Assembly (NCBI RefSeq): GCF_041107455.1
Contig: NZ_JBGBPY010000001.1
Coordinates: 1,860,001-1,924,000 of the forward strand
Direction: 5' to 3'
DNA: 64,000 nt
From: Rhodanobacter humi
Lineage (GTDB): Bacteria; Pseudomonadota; Gammaproteobacteria; Xanthomonadales; Rhodanobacteraceae
The notes beneath the pieces are model-generated. The model had not been told where the DNA came from. It searched no databases and was given only the letters and a program-made list of their open reading frames with translations. This document shows positions 20,534 through 29,266 of this stretch, one piece after another. The position numbers were made by a program, and so were the translations under genes. Positions within the stretch are counted from its first letter, which is position 1; the number at the start of each line of letters is the position of its first letter.

Positions 20534-21004
20534 ATGAAGGGCGACGCCAAGGTCATCGAATTCCTCAACAAGGTGCTCTACAACGAGCTCACCGCGATCA
20601 ACCAGTACTTCCTGCATTACCGCATGTTCAAGGACTGGGGCTACGCGGAGCTGGCCGAGCACGAGTACAAGGAATCGATCGAGGAAATGAAGCACGCCGA
20701 TCGCCTGATCGAGCGCATCCTGTTCCTCGACGGCCTGCCGAACCTGCAACACCTCGGCAAGCTGCGCATCGGCGAGAACGTGCTGGAGTGCATCCAGGGC
20801 GACCTCGACCTGGAACTGGCTGCCACCAAGGACTTGCGCGCGGCGATCGCGCACAGCGAGGGCATCGCCGACTACGTCAGCCGCGACCTGTTCAAGGGCA
20901 TCCTGCACGACGAGGAAGAGCACATCGACTGGCTGGAAACCCAGCAGAGTCTGGTCAAGGACATCGGCGCGGAACGCTACCTGCAAAGCAAGATGCAGAG
21001 CTGA
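20534..21004 (+). CDS. bfr: Bacterioferritin
   Basis: This 156-residue ferritin-like protein forms 24-mer shells that oxidise and store iron. All ferroxidase ligands are present: Glu18, Glu51, His54, Glu94, Glu127 and His130. The haem-ligand Met52 is also there, so it is a true haem bacterioferritin. Length is standard. GGAGAG precedes the ATG. Pairing with bfd gives store and release functions side by side. Confidence 0.96.
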   Translation: MKGDAKVIEFLNKVLYNELTAINQYFLHYRMFKDWGYAELAEHEYKESIEEMKHADRLIERILFLDGLPNLQHLGKLRIGENVLECIQGDLDLELAATKDLRAAIAHSEGIADYVSRDLFKGILHDEEEHIDWLETQQSLVKDIGAERYLQSKMQS

Positions 21005-21092
21005 TCGCCTGCCGTAGCCGCACGACGGTCATGCCGGCGCAAGGCAGGCGAAGTATGCTTGTAGCGCCCGCCCGCGCCCCCATCTGAGTGCC

Positions 21093-21470
21093 ATGGATAC
21101 CGTCCTCCAGCTTCCCGTCGTTCCCGACTACCGCAGCAGCGGCGCGCCGCTGCTGTTCACCGAGGCCGCCGCGCGCAAGGTGCACGAGCTGATCGCGGAG
21201 GAGGGCAATCCCGCGCTGAAGCTTCGCGTGTACATCTCCGGCGGCGGCTGCTCGGGCTTCCAGTACGGCTTCACCTTCGACGAGGCCCAGGCCGAGGACG
21301 ACTTCGCGCTGGAACGCGAGGGCGTGACCCTGCTGTGCGATCCGCTGTCGCTGCAATACCTCACCGGCGCCGAGATCGACTACAGCGAGAACCTGGGCGG
21401 TGCGCAGTTCGTGATACGCAATCCGAACGCGAAGACCACCTGCGGCTGCGGCTCCTCGTTCTCCGCCTGA
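21093..21470 (+). CDS. erpA: Iron-sulfur insertion protein, A-type carrier
   Basis: ErpA hands Fe-S clusters to essential apo-enzymes, including those of isoprenoid synthesis. This 125-residue protein has the three conserved cysteines of A-type carriers: one in [12 protein letters not shown] and two in [11 protein letters not shown] at the C-terminus. An N-terminal extension and the FVIRNPNAK motif favour ErpA over IscA. It stands between bfr and nudC, 2 bases before nudC. Confidence 0.92.
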   Translation: MDTVLQLPVVPDYRSSGAPLLFTEAAARKVHELIAEEGNPALKLRVYISGGGCSGFQYGFTFDEAQAEDDFALEREGVTLLCDPLSLQYLTGAEIDYSENLGGAQFVIRNPNAKTTCGCGSSFSA

Positions 21471-21472
21471 AC

Positions 21473-22444
21473 ATGGGCGCAGCTACGCAGGGCAACACCT
21501 TCGCCGGACTCAGCCTGATCCTCGACCGCATGGCCGAACGCCGCGACGACACGGCATGGGTCGCCGCGCAGGCCATCGCGCCCGATGTGCGCTTCCTGCT
21601 GCTCGACGCGGCAGGCCGCGCCTTCCTGCACGCCGACCGCGACGCGCTGCGCTGGCTGGATGCCGTCGAGCGCCGACAGCTGTGCGCCGATACGCCCGCG
21701 TGGCTGCTCGGCATCGCCGACGGACACCCGCATTTCCTGCTGGCGCTGACGGATGACGCGCACGCCGGCGCACTGGAAGCAAGCCTGGTCGCGCGCCGCG
21801 CCAGCCTGCGCGAAGCCGGCCTGCTGCTGCACGCCGACGAGGCTGGCCTGTTCGCCTACGCCAAGGGCCTGGCGCACTGGCAGCGCGAGACGCGGCATTG
21901 CGCGCACTGCGGCGCGCCGCTCGTCATCGTCTCCGCCGGCCACCGCATGCACTGCACGAGCGCCGCCTGCGGCCGCATGCATTTCCCGCGCACCGACGCC
22001 GCGATCATCGTGATCGTGGAACACGAGGGTGCCTGCCTGCTCGGCCGCCAGGCGAGCTGGCCGCCCGGGCGCTATTCCACGCTGGCCGGCTTCATCGAGC
22101 CGGGCGAGGCGCTGGAGGATGCGGTGCGCCGCGAGGTGATGGAGGAATCCGGCGTGCTGGTGGGCGAGGTGTGCTACCACTCCTCGCAGCCTTGGCCGAT
22201 GCCGGCCTCGCTGATGGTGGGCTTCACCGCCGTGGCCCGCGATCCCGCGATCCGCCTGCGCGACCGCGAGCTGGAAGACGCGCGCTGGTTTACCCCGCGG
22301 CAGATCGCCGACGGCATCGCCGACGGCAGCTTCCTGCCCTCCACGCCGCTGTCGGTGTCCTACCGCCTGCTCGAACACTGGCTGCGCGAGCGCGCGGGCC
22401 TGGAGCTCGACGCGCTGCTCGCGGCGCGCGCCGTACACGCTTGA
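21473..22444 (+). CDS. nudC: NAD(H) pyrophosphatase / RNA decapping enzyme
   Basis: NudC cleaves NADH to NMNH and AMP and removes NAD caps from RNA. The 323-residue protein has a variable N-terminal domain and a zinc ribbon (CAHC ... CTSAAC). The Nudix box GFIEPGEALEDAVRREVMEE and the NudC signature SQPWPMPASLM follow. The ATG at 21473 lies 2 bases past the erpA stop and gives the family length, so the two are probably co-transcribed. Confidence 0.94.
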   Translation: MGAATQGNTFAGLSLILDRMAERRDDTAWVAAQAIAPDVRFLLLDAAGRAFLHADRDALRWLDAVERRQLCADTPAWLLGIADGHPHFLLALTDDAHAGALEASLVARRASLREAGLLLHADEAGLFAYAKGLAHWQRETRHCAHCGAPLVIVSAGHRMHCTSAACGRMHFPRTDAAIIVIVEHEGACLLGRQASWPPGRYSTLAGFIEPGEALEDAVRREVMEESGVLVGEVCYHSSQPWPMPASLMVGFTAVARDPAIRLRDRELEDARWFTPRQIADGIADGSFLPSTPLSVSYRLLEHWLRERAGLELDALLAARAVHA

Positions 22445-22514
22445 GCCGCGCCTCGTGCGTCATGTGACGCGCGAAAGGCTCGCTTACAATGCGGCGGTTC
22501 CCCCGGAGAAGCGC

Positions 22515-23384
22515 ATGGCCATACGTCTGCTCGTCGCCCTGATTGCCCTCGGCCTGCTGCACTGGCAGCCGCGCCTCGCGCACTGGCGCAACGACGCCGG
22601 CTTCCGCCGCTGGGTGGCGCAACTGGGCGACACCAGCGGCACGGGTCGCGTGGTGCTGGCGCTGCTGTTGCCGCTGGTGCTGTGCGCGCTGGCGACCTGG
22701 CTGCTGGGCCTGCCACCGCTGGCCGACCTGCTGCAGCTGCTGTTCGCGCTGGCGGTGCTGTTGTTCTGCTTCGGCCCGCACGCGTTCGAGGCCGACCTGG
22801 AGGCGATCCTCGCCGCGCCGGACGGCGCCAGCCGCGAAGCCGCCGCGCAGGCGCTGGGCGAGGATGGCGAACACGTGGCGTGGCAGGCCACCGGACTGGG
22901 CGAGGCCACCGCCTACGCCGCACTGCGCCGGCGCTTCGGCGTGCTGTTCTGGTTCTTCCTGCTCGGCCCGCTGGGCGCGCTACTGTACCGGCTGACGCGC
23001 GCGCTGGGCCACGACGACACGTTGCGGCTGGACGCCGAGGCGCGCGGCACCGCACGCCGTTTCGCGAACGCGCTGGACTGGATTCCCGCGCAGCTGCTGG
23101 TGTTCACGCTGGCCCTGGTCGGCCACTGGGACGCGGTGATCGGCGCCTGGCGCCGCTGGCACCAGCAGGCCCTGCCGAACAGCTGGCTCAACGAGGGCCC
23201 GGGTTTCCTCGGCGCCGCCGCGCGTGCGGACATCCAGGTCGACATCGAGGGCGGCGAAGGCTACGCCGAGGAACGCAGCGATCCGCTCGTCGAGCTGCGA
23301 CGCCTGCGCAGCGCGCTGCTGCGCGCCCTGCTGGCCTGGCTCAGCGTGGTGGCGTTGATCGTGATCGGCGGCTGGTTGCGCTGA
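22515..23384 (+). CDS. ampE: AmpE-like inner-membrane protein
   Basis: This 289-residue protein has about four membrane segments and the CobD/AmpE-type features CFGPHAFEADLEAIL, FGVLFWFFLLGPLGALLYRL and LDWIPAQLLVF. AmpE is linked to beta-lactamase regulation with AmpD, though its biochemical role is unclear. GGAGA precedes the ATG at 22515. No ampD gene is adjacent here; the neighbour is nudC. A REP element follows. Confidence 0.8.
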   Translation: MAIRLLVALIALGLLHWQPRLAHWRNDAGFRRWVAQLGDTSGTGRVVLALLLPLVLCALATWLLGLPPLADLLQLLFALAVLLFCFGPHAFEADLEAILAAPDGASREAAAQALGEDGEHVAWQATGLGEATAYAALRRRFGVLFWFFLLGPLGALLYRLTRALGHDDTLRLDAEARGTARRFANALDWIPAQLLVFTLALVGHWDAVIGAWRRWHQQALPNSWLNEGPGFLGAAARADIQVDIEGGEGYAEERSDPLVELRRLRSALLRALLAWLSVVALIVIGGWLR

Positions 23385-23399
23385 GGCCATCGGCCAGCG

Positions 23400-23455
23400 G
23401 TAGGAGCGGCTTCAGCCGCGATCTCATGCCCAATCGCGGCTGAAGCCGCTCCTAC
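23400..23455. repeat. REP-like palindrome, copy 1
   Basis: A perfect 23-bp inverted repeat (23400-23422 / 23433-23455) with core GTAGGAGCGGCTTCAGCCGC lies between the convergent ampE and the MFS-acyltransferase gene. The same unit recurs at 27078-27134 and 59305-59362. Such units are common in Xanthomonadales intergenic regions. Confidence 0.85.
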
Positions 23456-23470
23456 GCCCGTCGAGACGGC

Positions 23471-25345
23471 CTACGCCAACTCGCCGCGCAACTCGCGCAC
23501 GCGTGCTTCCAGACCTGCGGCGCTGACGCGCTCCGGTGGCAGCGGCGCATCCACCACCAGTTCCACCCGCGCGCGGAAGCGCCGCGGCAGGCGCGCGCGA
23601 TGCAGCGCGGAATCGCGCCGGCTCCACATGCTGCCCCACAGCCCGCGCAGCGCCATCGGCAGCACCGGCACCGGGCGACGCGCGAGGATCTTTTCCAGAC
23701 CGGGACGGAACGGCGCGATCGTGCCGTCGCGGGTCAGCGCGCCCTCGGGGAAGATGCACACCAGTTCGCCGTCGGCCAGCGCGGCGTCGATGGCGTCATA
23801 CGCCTGCTGCAGCACCGCCGGGTCTTCCTTCTGCCCGGCGATGGGTATCGCCTTTGCCGTCCTGAACAGGAAACGCAGCAGCGGGACGTTGAAGATCCGG
23901 TAATACATCACGAAGCGTGCAGGCCGGCGCAGGTTCGCCATCAGCAGCAGCGGATCGACGTAGCTCACGTGGTTGCACACCAGCAGCGCCGGGCCTTCCT
24001 CCGGAATGTGCTGCAGGCCGTCCGCACGCACCCGGTACAGCGTGCGGGTGAGCAGCCAGGTGACGAAGCGCAGGATGAACTCCGGCACCAGGGTGAAGAT
24101 GTACGCCGCCACCAGCACGTTGAGCAGCGCGGCGGCGAGGAAGATCTGCACCGCGTCCAGCCCCAGCGCGCCCAGGCCCAGGCCGAAGCCCGCCGCCGCC
24201 ACGATCAGCACGGCGTTCATGATGTTGTTGCCGGCGATGATGCGCGAGAGCTTGTCGCGCGGCGCGCGCGCCTGCACGAAGGCGAACAGCGGCACCACGT
24301 AGAGGCCGGCGAACGCGCCGATCAGGGTGAGGTCGAGCACCACGCGCCAGCTGCCCGCGCCGTGCAGGAAGCCCAGCCAGTCCAGCCCGCGCACCGGCGC
24401 GAGGCCGTGCCGCGCGAAGTACAGGTCCACGCCGAACACGGTGAGCCCGAATGCGCCCAGCGGCACCAGGCCGATCTCCACCCGTTTGCCGGAGAGCTTC
24501 TCGCAGGCCAGCGCGCCGAGGCCACTACCGATCGAGAACAGCGTCAGCACCAGGGTGTAGACCGTGTTGTCGCCGCCCAGCGTCTCGCGCGTGTAGATCG
24601 GCAGCTGCGCGATCAACACGGTGCCGAAGAACCAGAACCAGGAGATGCCCAGCACCGCATTCCACACCGCACGGTCGGCGTGGGTGATGCCGACGACGCG
24701 CGCGGTCTCGCCGAACGGGTTCCAGTTGACCTTCAGATCCGGCGCGGTGGCCGGCGCCGGCGGAATCGCGCGACAGATGAGGTAACCGATCACCGCCACG
24801 CCTATCGTCACGCCCGCGGCCAGCCACGGCCCGATCCGCGCCACACCCATCAGCGTGGTGCCCGCGATCATGCCCAACAAGATCGCCAGCTGGGTGCCCA
24901 TCTCCACCAGGCCGTTGCCGCCCACCAGCTCGGCGGGCTTCAGCGCCTGCGGCAGGATCGCGTACTTGATCGGCCCGAACACGGTGGAGTGCAGGCCCAT
25001 CATGAACAGCACCACCAGCAGCAGGCTGACGTGATGCGTGATGAAGCCCGCCGCCGCGACCGCCATCGCGGCGATCTCGAACAGCTTCACCCAGCGGATG
25101 ATGCGGGTCTTCTCGATCTTCTCCGCGAGCTGCCCCGCCGTGGCCGAGAACAGGAAGAACGGCAGGATGAACAGCGCCGGCGCGAGGTTGGTGTAGAGCG
25201 AGGCCGCGCGGTCATCCAGCCCCAGCTGGAACGCCACCAGCACCAGCAACGCATTGCGGAACGCGTTGTCGTTGAACGCCGCCAGCGCCTGCGTCCAGAA
25301 GAACGGCGCGAAACGACGCTGACCGAACAGGGCGAACTGGCTCAT
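23471..25345 (-). CDS. MFS transporter fused to 1-acyl-glycerophosphate acyltransferase
   Basis: This 624-residue two-domain protein has an N-terminal 12-helix MFS domain (about 1-410), resembling the LplT lysophospholipid flippase. A PlsC-type acyltransferase domain follows (about 430-624), with the catalytic motif CNHVSYVD and the substrate motif FPEGALTRDG. It probably imports lysophospholipid and re-acylates it. The acyl-ACP synthetase domain of Aas is absent, so the acyl donor must be acyl-ACP or acyl-CoA made elsewhere. It lies 114 bases downstream of the Bax-inhibitor gene. Confidence 0.88.
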   Translation of the reverse strand: MSQFALFGQRRFAPFFWTQALAAFNDNAFRNALLVLVAFQLGLDDRAASLYTNLAPALFILPFFLFSATAGQLAEKIEKTRIIRWVKLFEIAAMAVAAAGFITHHVSLLLVVLFMMGLHSTVFGPIKYAILPQALKPAELVGGNGLVEMGTQLAILLGMIAGTTLMGVARIGPWLAAGVTIGVAVIGYLICRAIPPAPATAPDLKVNWNPFGETARVVGITHADRAVWNAVLGISWFWFFGTVLIAQLPIYTRETLGGDNTVYTLVLTLFSIGSGLGALACEKLSGKRVEIGLVPLGAFGLTVFGVDLYFARHGLAPVRGLDWLGFLHGAGSWRVVLDLTLIGAFAGLYVVPLFAFVQARAPRDKLSRIIAGNNIMNAVLIVAAAGFGLGLGALGLDAVQIFLAAALLNVLVAAYIFTLVPEFILRFVTWLLTRTLYRVRADGLQHIPEEGPALLVCNHVSYVDPLLLMANLRRPARFVMYYRIFNVPLLRFLFRTAKAIPIAGQKEDPAVLQQAYDAIDAALADGELVCIFPEGALTRDGTIAPFRPGLEKILARRPVPVLPMALRGLWGSMWSRRDSALHRARLPRRFRARVELVVDAPLPPERVSAAGLEARVRELRGELA

Positions 25346-25407
25346 GCGTATCCTTGCGACTGGGCTGGCCGCAGCTTAGCCGATACGCGATTACCGGCCG
25401 CAGACAG

Positions 25408-25436
25408 CGAAACGCCCGCGGTGTGCGGGCGTTTCG
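25408..25436 (-). terminator. Stem-loop after the Bax-inhibitor-like gene
   Basis: A perfect 12-bp inverted repeat, arm CGAAACGCCCGC (25408-25419 / 25425-25436), with a 5-base loop. It follows the stop at 25460 on the minus strand. The T-run is short and lies within the stem, so termination may be partial before the MFS-acyltransferase gene. Confidence 0.6.
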
Positions 25437-25459
25437 TCAACCGTGCAGGCGCGGCGTAC

Positions 25460-26215
25460 TCAGTTGCGCGACTGCAGCTTCGACAGCAGGCGCAGCATCT
25501 CCAGGTACAACCACACCAGGGTCACCACCAGCGCGAACGCGCCGTACCACTCCATGTACTTCGGCGCGCCGGCGCCCACGCCCTGCTCGATCATGTCGAA
25601 GTCGAGGATCAGGTTCAGCGCCGCGATCACCACCACGGCGAGGCTGAACAGGATGCCGATGGTGCTGCTGCCGGTGATGAAGCCGAAGGAGTGGCCGAAG
25701 AAACCCATCACGAAGCTGGCGAGGTAGACCAGCAGGATGCCGCCGGTGGCGGCGACCACGCCGAGCTTGAACTTGTCGGTGGCGCGGATCAGCCCGCTGC
25801 GGTAGGCCAGCAGCATCGCCGCCATGGTGCCGAAGGTCAGCCCCACCGCCTGCATCACGATGCCGGGGTAGCGCATCTCGAAGATCGCCGACAGCGCGCC
25901 CACGAACACGCCCTCGGCCAGCGCGTACAGCGGCGCGGTGACCGGCGCCCAGGTCTTCTTGAACGCGGTGACCATGGCCAGCACGAAACCGACCAGCGCA
26001 CCGCCGAGCACCAGCGGCCCCAGCGCGGGCAGGCTCTCGGCGCCGTGGAAGCGGCTCCAGCTGAACATCGCGCCGATCACCACCAGCACCAGCAGCAGGC
26101 CGGTCTTGTTGACCGTGCCGTTGAGCGTCATGGCGTTGCCGTCGTGCTGGAATACCGCGCCGCTGGCCGCGTCGAGGAAGGTGTTCTTGTTGAGGGCGGG
26201 ATTGCCGCTTTGCAT
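25460..26215 (-). CDS. Bax inhibitor-1 / YccA-type membrane protein
   Basis: This 251-residue integral membrane protein with about seven helices matches the BaxI_1 (PF12811) branch. It begins MQSGNPALNKNTF, then NGTVNKTGLLL, AIFEMRYPGIV and, near the C-terminus, LILDFDMIEQG with the acidic residues typical of the pH-sensitive calcium-leak family. The ATG at 26215 is set by AGGAGA upstream. Its physiological role in bacteria is poorly defined. Confidence 0.87.
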   Translation of the reverse strand: MQSGNPALNKNTFLDAASGAVFQHDGNAMTLNGTVNKTGLLLVLVVIGAMFSWSRFHGAESLPALGPLVLGGALVGFVLAMVTAFKKTWAPVTAPLYALAEGVFVGALSAIFEMRYPGIVMQAVGLTFGTMAAMLLAYRSGLIRATDKFKLGVVAATGGILLVYLASFVMGFFGHSFGFITGSSTIGILFSLAVVVIAALNLILDFDMIEQGVGAGAPKYMEWYGAFALVVTLVWLYLEMLRLLSKLQSRN

Positions 26216-26326
26216 GGCTTTCTCCTGTAGGTATGCCCATCCTAGCCCGCCCGCCTGCCGTTTGCAGTCGCTGCACGCGGACAGTGCGAACATGGGCCGC
26301 ATCGTCAGGCTACAGAGACCACCGCC

Positions 26327-26539
26327 ATGAGCCAGCAGTTCCACATCGGCGACCACGTGCGCTGGAATTCCGAGGCCGGCTACGTCACCGGCCACATCAT
26401 CAAGGTCCATACGGTCGATACGCTGTACAAGGGCCACCCGCGCCACTGCAGCCCGGATGATCCGCAATACGAGATCAAGAGCGACAAGACCGACCACGTC
26501 GCCATGCACAAGGGCAAGGCGCTCTCGAAGATCGCGTGA
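26327..26539 (+). CDS. DUF2945 (HVA1-type TUDOR-like) small protein
   Basis: This 70-residue protein begins MSQQFHIGDHVRWNSEAG and contains GYVTGHIIKVHT and YEIKSDKTDHVAMHKG, the DUF2945 pattern. It is a small SH3/TUDOR-like fold of unknown role. The stop overlaps the GTG start of the DUF488 gene, so the two are translationally coupled. Confidence 0.85.
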   Translation: MSQQFHIGDHVRWNSEAGYVTGHIIKVHTVDTLYKGHPRHCSPDDPQYEIKSDKTDHVAMHKGKALSKIA

Positions 26540-27081
26540 ACGCCGCCGCACCCGCCACGATCTGGACGATCGGCCACTCCACCCGCACGCTGGAGGAATT
26601 CCTCGCCCTGCTCGCGGCCTACCGCATCGAGGCGATCGCCGACGTGCGCCGCTTCCCCGGCTCGCGGCGCTGGCCGCAGTTCGCGCGCGATGCGCTTGCC
26701 GCGAGCCTGCCGGCACACGGCATCGGCTACCAATGGTTTCCAGAACTGGGCGGGCGACGCCGGGCACAACCGGATTCGCCGAACACCGCCTGGCGCAATG
26801 CCGCGTTCCGCGGCTACGCCGACCACCTCGCCAGCGCGGAATTCGCGGAGGGGTTGGCCGCCATGCTGGCCTTCGCCGCGCGCCAGCGCACGGCCATGAT
26901 GTGCGCCGAAGCGGTGTGGTGGCGCTGCCACCGCTCGATCATCGCCGACGTGCTGAAGCAGCGCGGCATCGAGGTGGTGCACATCCTCGACCTGCATCAC
27001 AGCGTGGTGCACCCGTGGACCTCGGCGGCGCACATCGAGAACGGCGAGCTCAGCTATGCGGCACCTTCCACGTCAGCGTAG
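26536..27081 (+). CDS. DUF488 family protein
   Basis: This 181-residue protein begins with GTG at 26536, sharing GTGA with the preceding stop. It has the DUF488 signatures TIGHSTRTLEEFL, ADVRRFPGSRRWPQF and MCAEAVWWRCHRSIIAD. The Cys/His motif CxE...CHR suggests a metal site or redox-active cysteine. The family function is not established. Its 3' end runs into REP copy 2. Confidence 0.87.
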   Translation: MNAAAPATIWTIGHSTRTLEEFLALLAAYRIEAIADVRRFPGSRRWPQFARDALAASLPAHGIGYQWFPELGGRRRAQPDSPNTAWRNAAFRGYADHLASAEFAEGLAAMLAFAARQRTAMMCAEAVWWRCHRSIIADVLKQRGIEVVHILDLHHSVVHPWTSAAHIENGELSYAAPSTSA

Positions 27082-27134
27082 GAGCGGCTTCAGCCGCGAC
27101 CGGGCACACGAATCGCGGCTGAAGCCACTCCTAC
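27078..27134. repeat. REP-like palindrome, copy 2
   Basis: A 22-bp inverted repeat (27078-27099 / 27113-27134) of the GTAGGAGCGGCTTCAGCC type with one mismatch in the right arm. It overlaps the DUF488 stop codon, which the element itself supplies (TAG within GTAGGAGC). It lies between convergent genes. Confidence 0.85.
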
Positions 27135-27141
27135 ACCGCTC

Positions 27142-28125
27142 CTACCGCGGCGGCGCCTGGTACGCGCCCTGCGCCAGCTGCAGCAGGATCTTCATCTCCT
27201 CGCGCAGCGACAGCGGCGCGATCACCTCGGCGTCCGGGCCGTACTTGAGCACGTCCATCAACAATTCCTTGGAATTGGAATACGGCAGCTGCAGCTCGTA
27301 GCGGCCGTCGCCCAGCCACTCGCCCTTCTGCTGCGAATGCCAGTGCTCGTCGGCCACCCAGCGCGCGGCATGCGAGGAGAAGCGGATCGTGGCCCAGGCC
27401 TTGGGCTGGCCGGCGAAGATGCCGTAGCTGGAGGCCAGCGCCTGGTCCAGCTCGGCCTCGGGCAAGTCGCGCGCGGACGCGTCCAGCGCCTGCGCCTCGG
27501 CGATGCGGTCCACCGCGAAGCTGCGCAGCGCCTCGCGGTCGTGGTCCCACACGTCGAGATACCAGTTGTCGCGGTAATGGGTGAGGCGTTGCGGCGAGAC
27601 GGTGCGGCGGCTGTCCGCGCCGGTGGTGCGCGCGCGGTAGCGGAAGCGCAGCTGCTTCCGTTCCAGCACCGCGCCGGCCACGATGCGGAACGCCTGCTGG
27701 TCGAGCTTGCGCGCGCCCCACGGGATCACCCGGATGCGCTCGACCGGCAACGCCTTGCCGCTGCCGCGGTCGGACAGCAGGTGCTCGATGCGCGACTTGA
27801 ACGGCGCCAGTGCACCGGACAGCACGCCCGGGCCGCTGCGGCCGATCAGCTCGTTCAGCGCCAGCAGCGCCGCCAGTTCGTCGGAGGTGAGCCACAGACC
27901 CGGCAACTCGAAACGCTCACCCTCGCCCAGCTCGTAGCGGAACGCGGCGTGCTCGCCGCCCGCACTCTCGATCGGCGCGCCCAGCGCGTCGCGCAGGAAG
28001 GCCACGTCGCGGTACAGCGTGGCGCGCGAGCACTCCAGCTCGTCCATCAGCTTGGGCAGCGGCACCGGGTAGTGCGCCGACTTCAGCAGGCGATGCAGGG
28101 TGAGGATGCGTTCGTAGCGGTCCAT
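27142..28125 (-). CDS. YafY-type WYL-domain transcriptional regulator
   Basis: This 327-residue regulator has an N-terminal HTH_11 domain (MDRYERILTLHRLLKS, then ECSRATLYRDVAFL). The central WYL ligand-sensing domain includes NWYLDVWDHDREALRSFAVDRI, and a C-terminal WCX-like region follows. Such proteins sense nucleotides or DNA ends and control defence or stress genes in some bacteria. The ATG at 28125 matches the family start. It is divergent from the membrane protein at 28274; no defence genes are adjacent. Confidence 0.9.
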   Translation of the reverse strand: MDRYERILTLHRLLKSAHYPVPLPKLMDELECSRATLYRDVAFLRDALGAPIESAGGEHAAFRYELGEGERFELPGLWLTSDELAALLALNELIGRSGPGVLSGALAPFKSRIEHLLSDRGSGKALPVERIRVIPWGARKLDQQAFRIVAGAVLERKQLRFRYRARTTGADSRRTVSPQRLTHYRDNWYLDVWDHDREALRSFAVDRIAEAQALDASARDLPEAELDQALASSYGIFAGQPKAWATIRFSSHAARWVADEHWHSQQKGEWLGDGRYELQLPYSNSKELLMDVLKYGPDAEVIAPLSLREEMKILLQLAQGAYQAPPR

Positions 28126-28273
28126 GGCGGGCTCGGCGGTCGCGGCAAGGTGCGTGAGCCTCCTAGCATGGGTACGCCCGCCGGCGCCCGCAAGCCTGCC
28201 GAACGTTTGGCTAACCCGCATCCGTGACGGCTGGCTTAAGCTTGCAACCCCGCCTTCCCCGACGGAATCCTCC

Positions 28274-29185
28274 ATGCAGTCCACCCGCGAGTGGCCCGAT
28301 GCGATCGCGGCCGACATGGCGACGCCAGCGGTGCCGTCCGCCCGTTCGAACCGCGCCGCGGCACTGCTGCAGGTGCTGGCGACCACCGGTTACGGGATCT
28401 GGCTGTGGCTGGGCCTGTCGCTGTTGCTGGGGCTGAGCCCGCCGGGCCGCAGCGGCACCCTGATCCCGCTGGGGCTGGGCGCCGTGCTGGCAGGCAGCGG
28501 CCTGCTGCTGGCCTGCCTGCGGATACCCGGGCTGGCCAGCTGGCACGGCTGGCTGCCGCGGCCGGGCCACCGCCCCACGCGTTCCGCACTGATGGCCCTG
28601 GCGACCTGGTTGCCGGTGCTGGCAGTGGCAGGCCTGGCGCATGGCGACAACAGCTTCTGGGTGACCCGACTGGCCGGTACGGCGCTGATGCTGTGCAGCC
28701 TAGTCAGCCTGCTGCTGGCCACCCACGACGACCGTGCCCGCCTGCCGCCCACGCTGCAACGCGCAACCGCCCTGCTGCCGGCCTGCCGCATCACCATCGC
28801 GGCCTACATCGGCGGCCTCTGGTTGTGGCTGAGCGTGCTGGCGCAAGACGAGTTCATTGGCGGCCGCGGCGCCTACCTGTGGGTCCTGCTGCTGCTGGCG
28901 CTGGCGCTCGGCCAGGGCCTGCTGGAAAGCGGGCTGTGGCAATCGCTGCGCGAGCCTGAAACCGCCGCCGGCGAGGACGCGGCGAACCGCGGCCGCTTCC
29001 CCGTGCGCCTGGTCGCCTCGCTGCTGAGCTACGCACTGCCCTGCACGGCCCTGCTGCTGGGCGGCGCTTCCGGCAACCTGCTCGCAGCCGCGCTCGCCGC
29101 GCCCGGCTGCCTGCTGGGCCAATTGCTGGAACGCTGGCTGTACGAGGGTGCGCTGGCCGACGCCGTGGGTGCAAAAGCGGCCTGA
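28274..29185 (+). CDS. Unknown multi-spanning membrane protein
   Basis: I do not recognise this 303-residue protein with confidence. It has a short polar N-terminus and about eight hydrophobic helices, starting near residue 35 (LLQVLATTGYGIWLWLGLS). A C-terminal LLERWLYEGAL recalls the end of DmsC-type membrane anchors, but no dmsAB genes are near. The ATG at 28274 is preceded by only a weak GGAA. It is divergent from the WYL regulator, which may control it. Confidence 0.6.
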   Translation: MQSTREWPDAIAADMATPAVPSARSNRAAALLQVLATTGYGIWLWLGLSLLLGLSPPGRSGTLIPLGLGAVLAGSGLLLACLRIPGLASWHGWLPRPGHRPTRSALMALATWLPVLAVAGLAHGDNSFWVTRLAGTALMLCSLVSLLLATHDDRARLPPTLQRATALLPACRITIAAYIGGLWLWLSVLAQDEFIGGRGAYLWVLLLLALALGQGLLESGLWQSLREPETAAGEDAANRGRFPVRLVASLLSYALPCTALLLGGASGNLLAAALAAPGCLLGQLLERWLYEGALADAVGAKAA

Positions 29186-29266
29186 TCGGCCCGTGTTCAT
29201 TGAAAATTCAAGCCGTTGCGTTAAGGTGTGCCACTTACAATTGCTTAACGAAACGGATATCCACCC

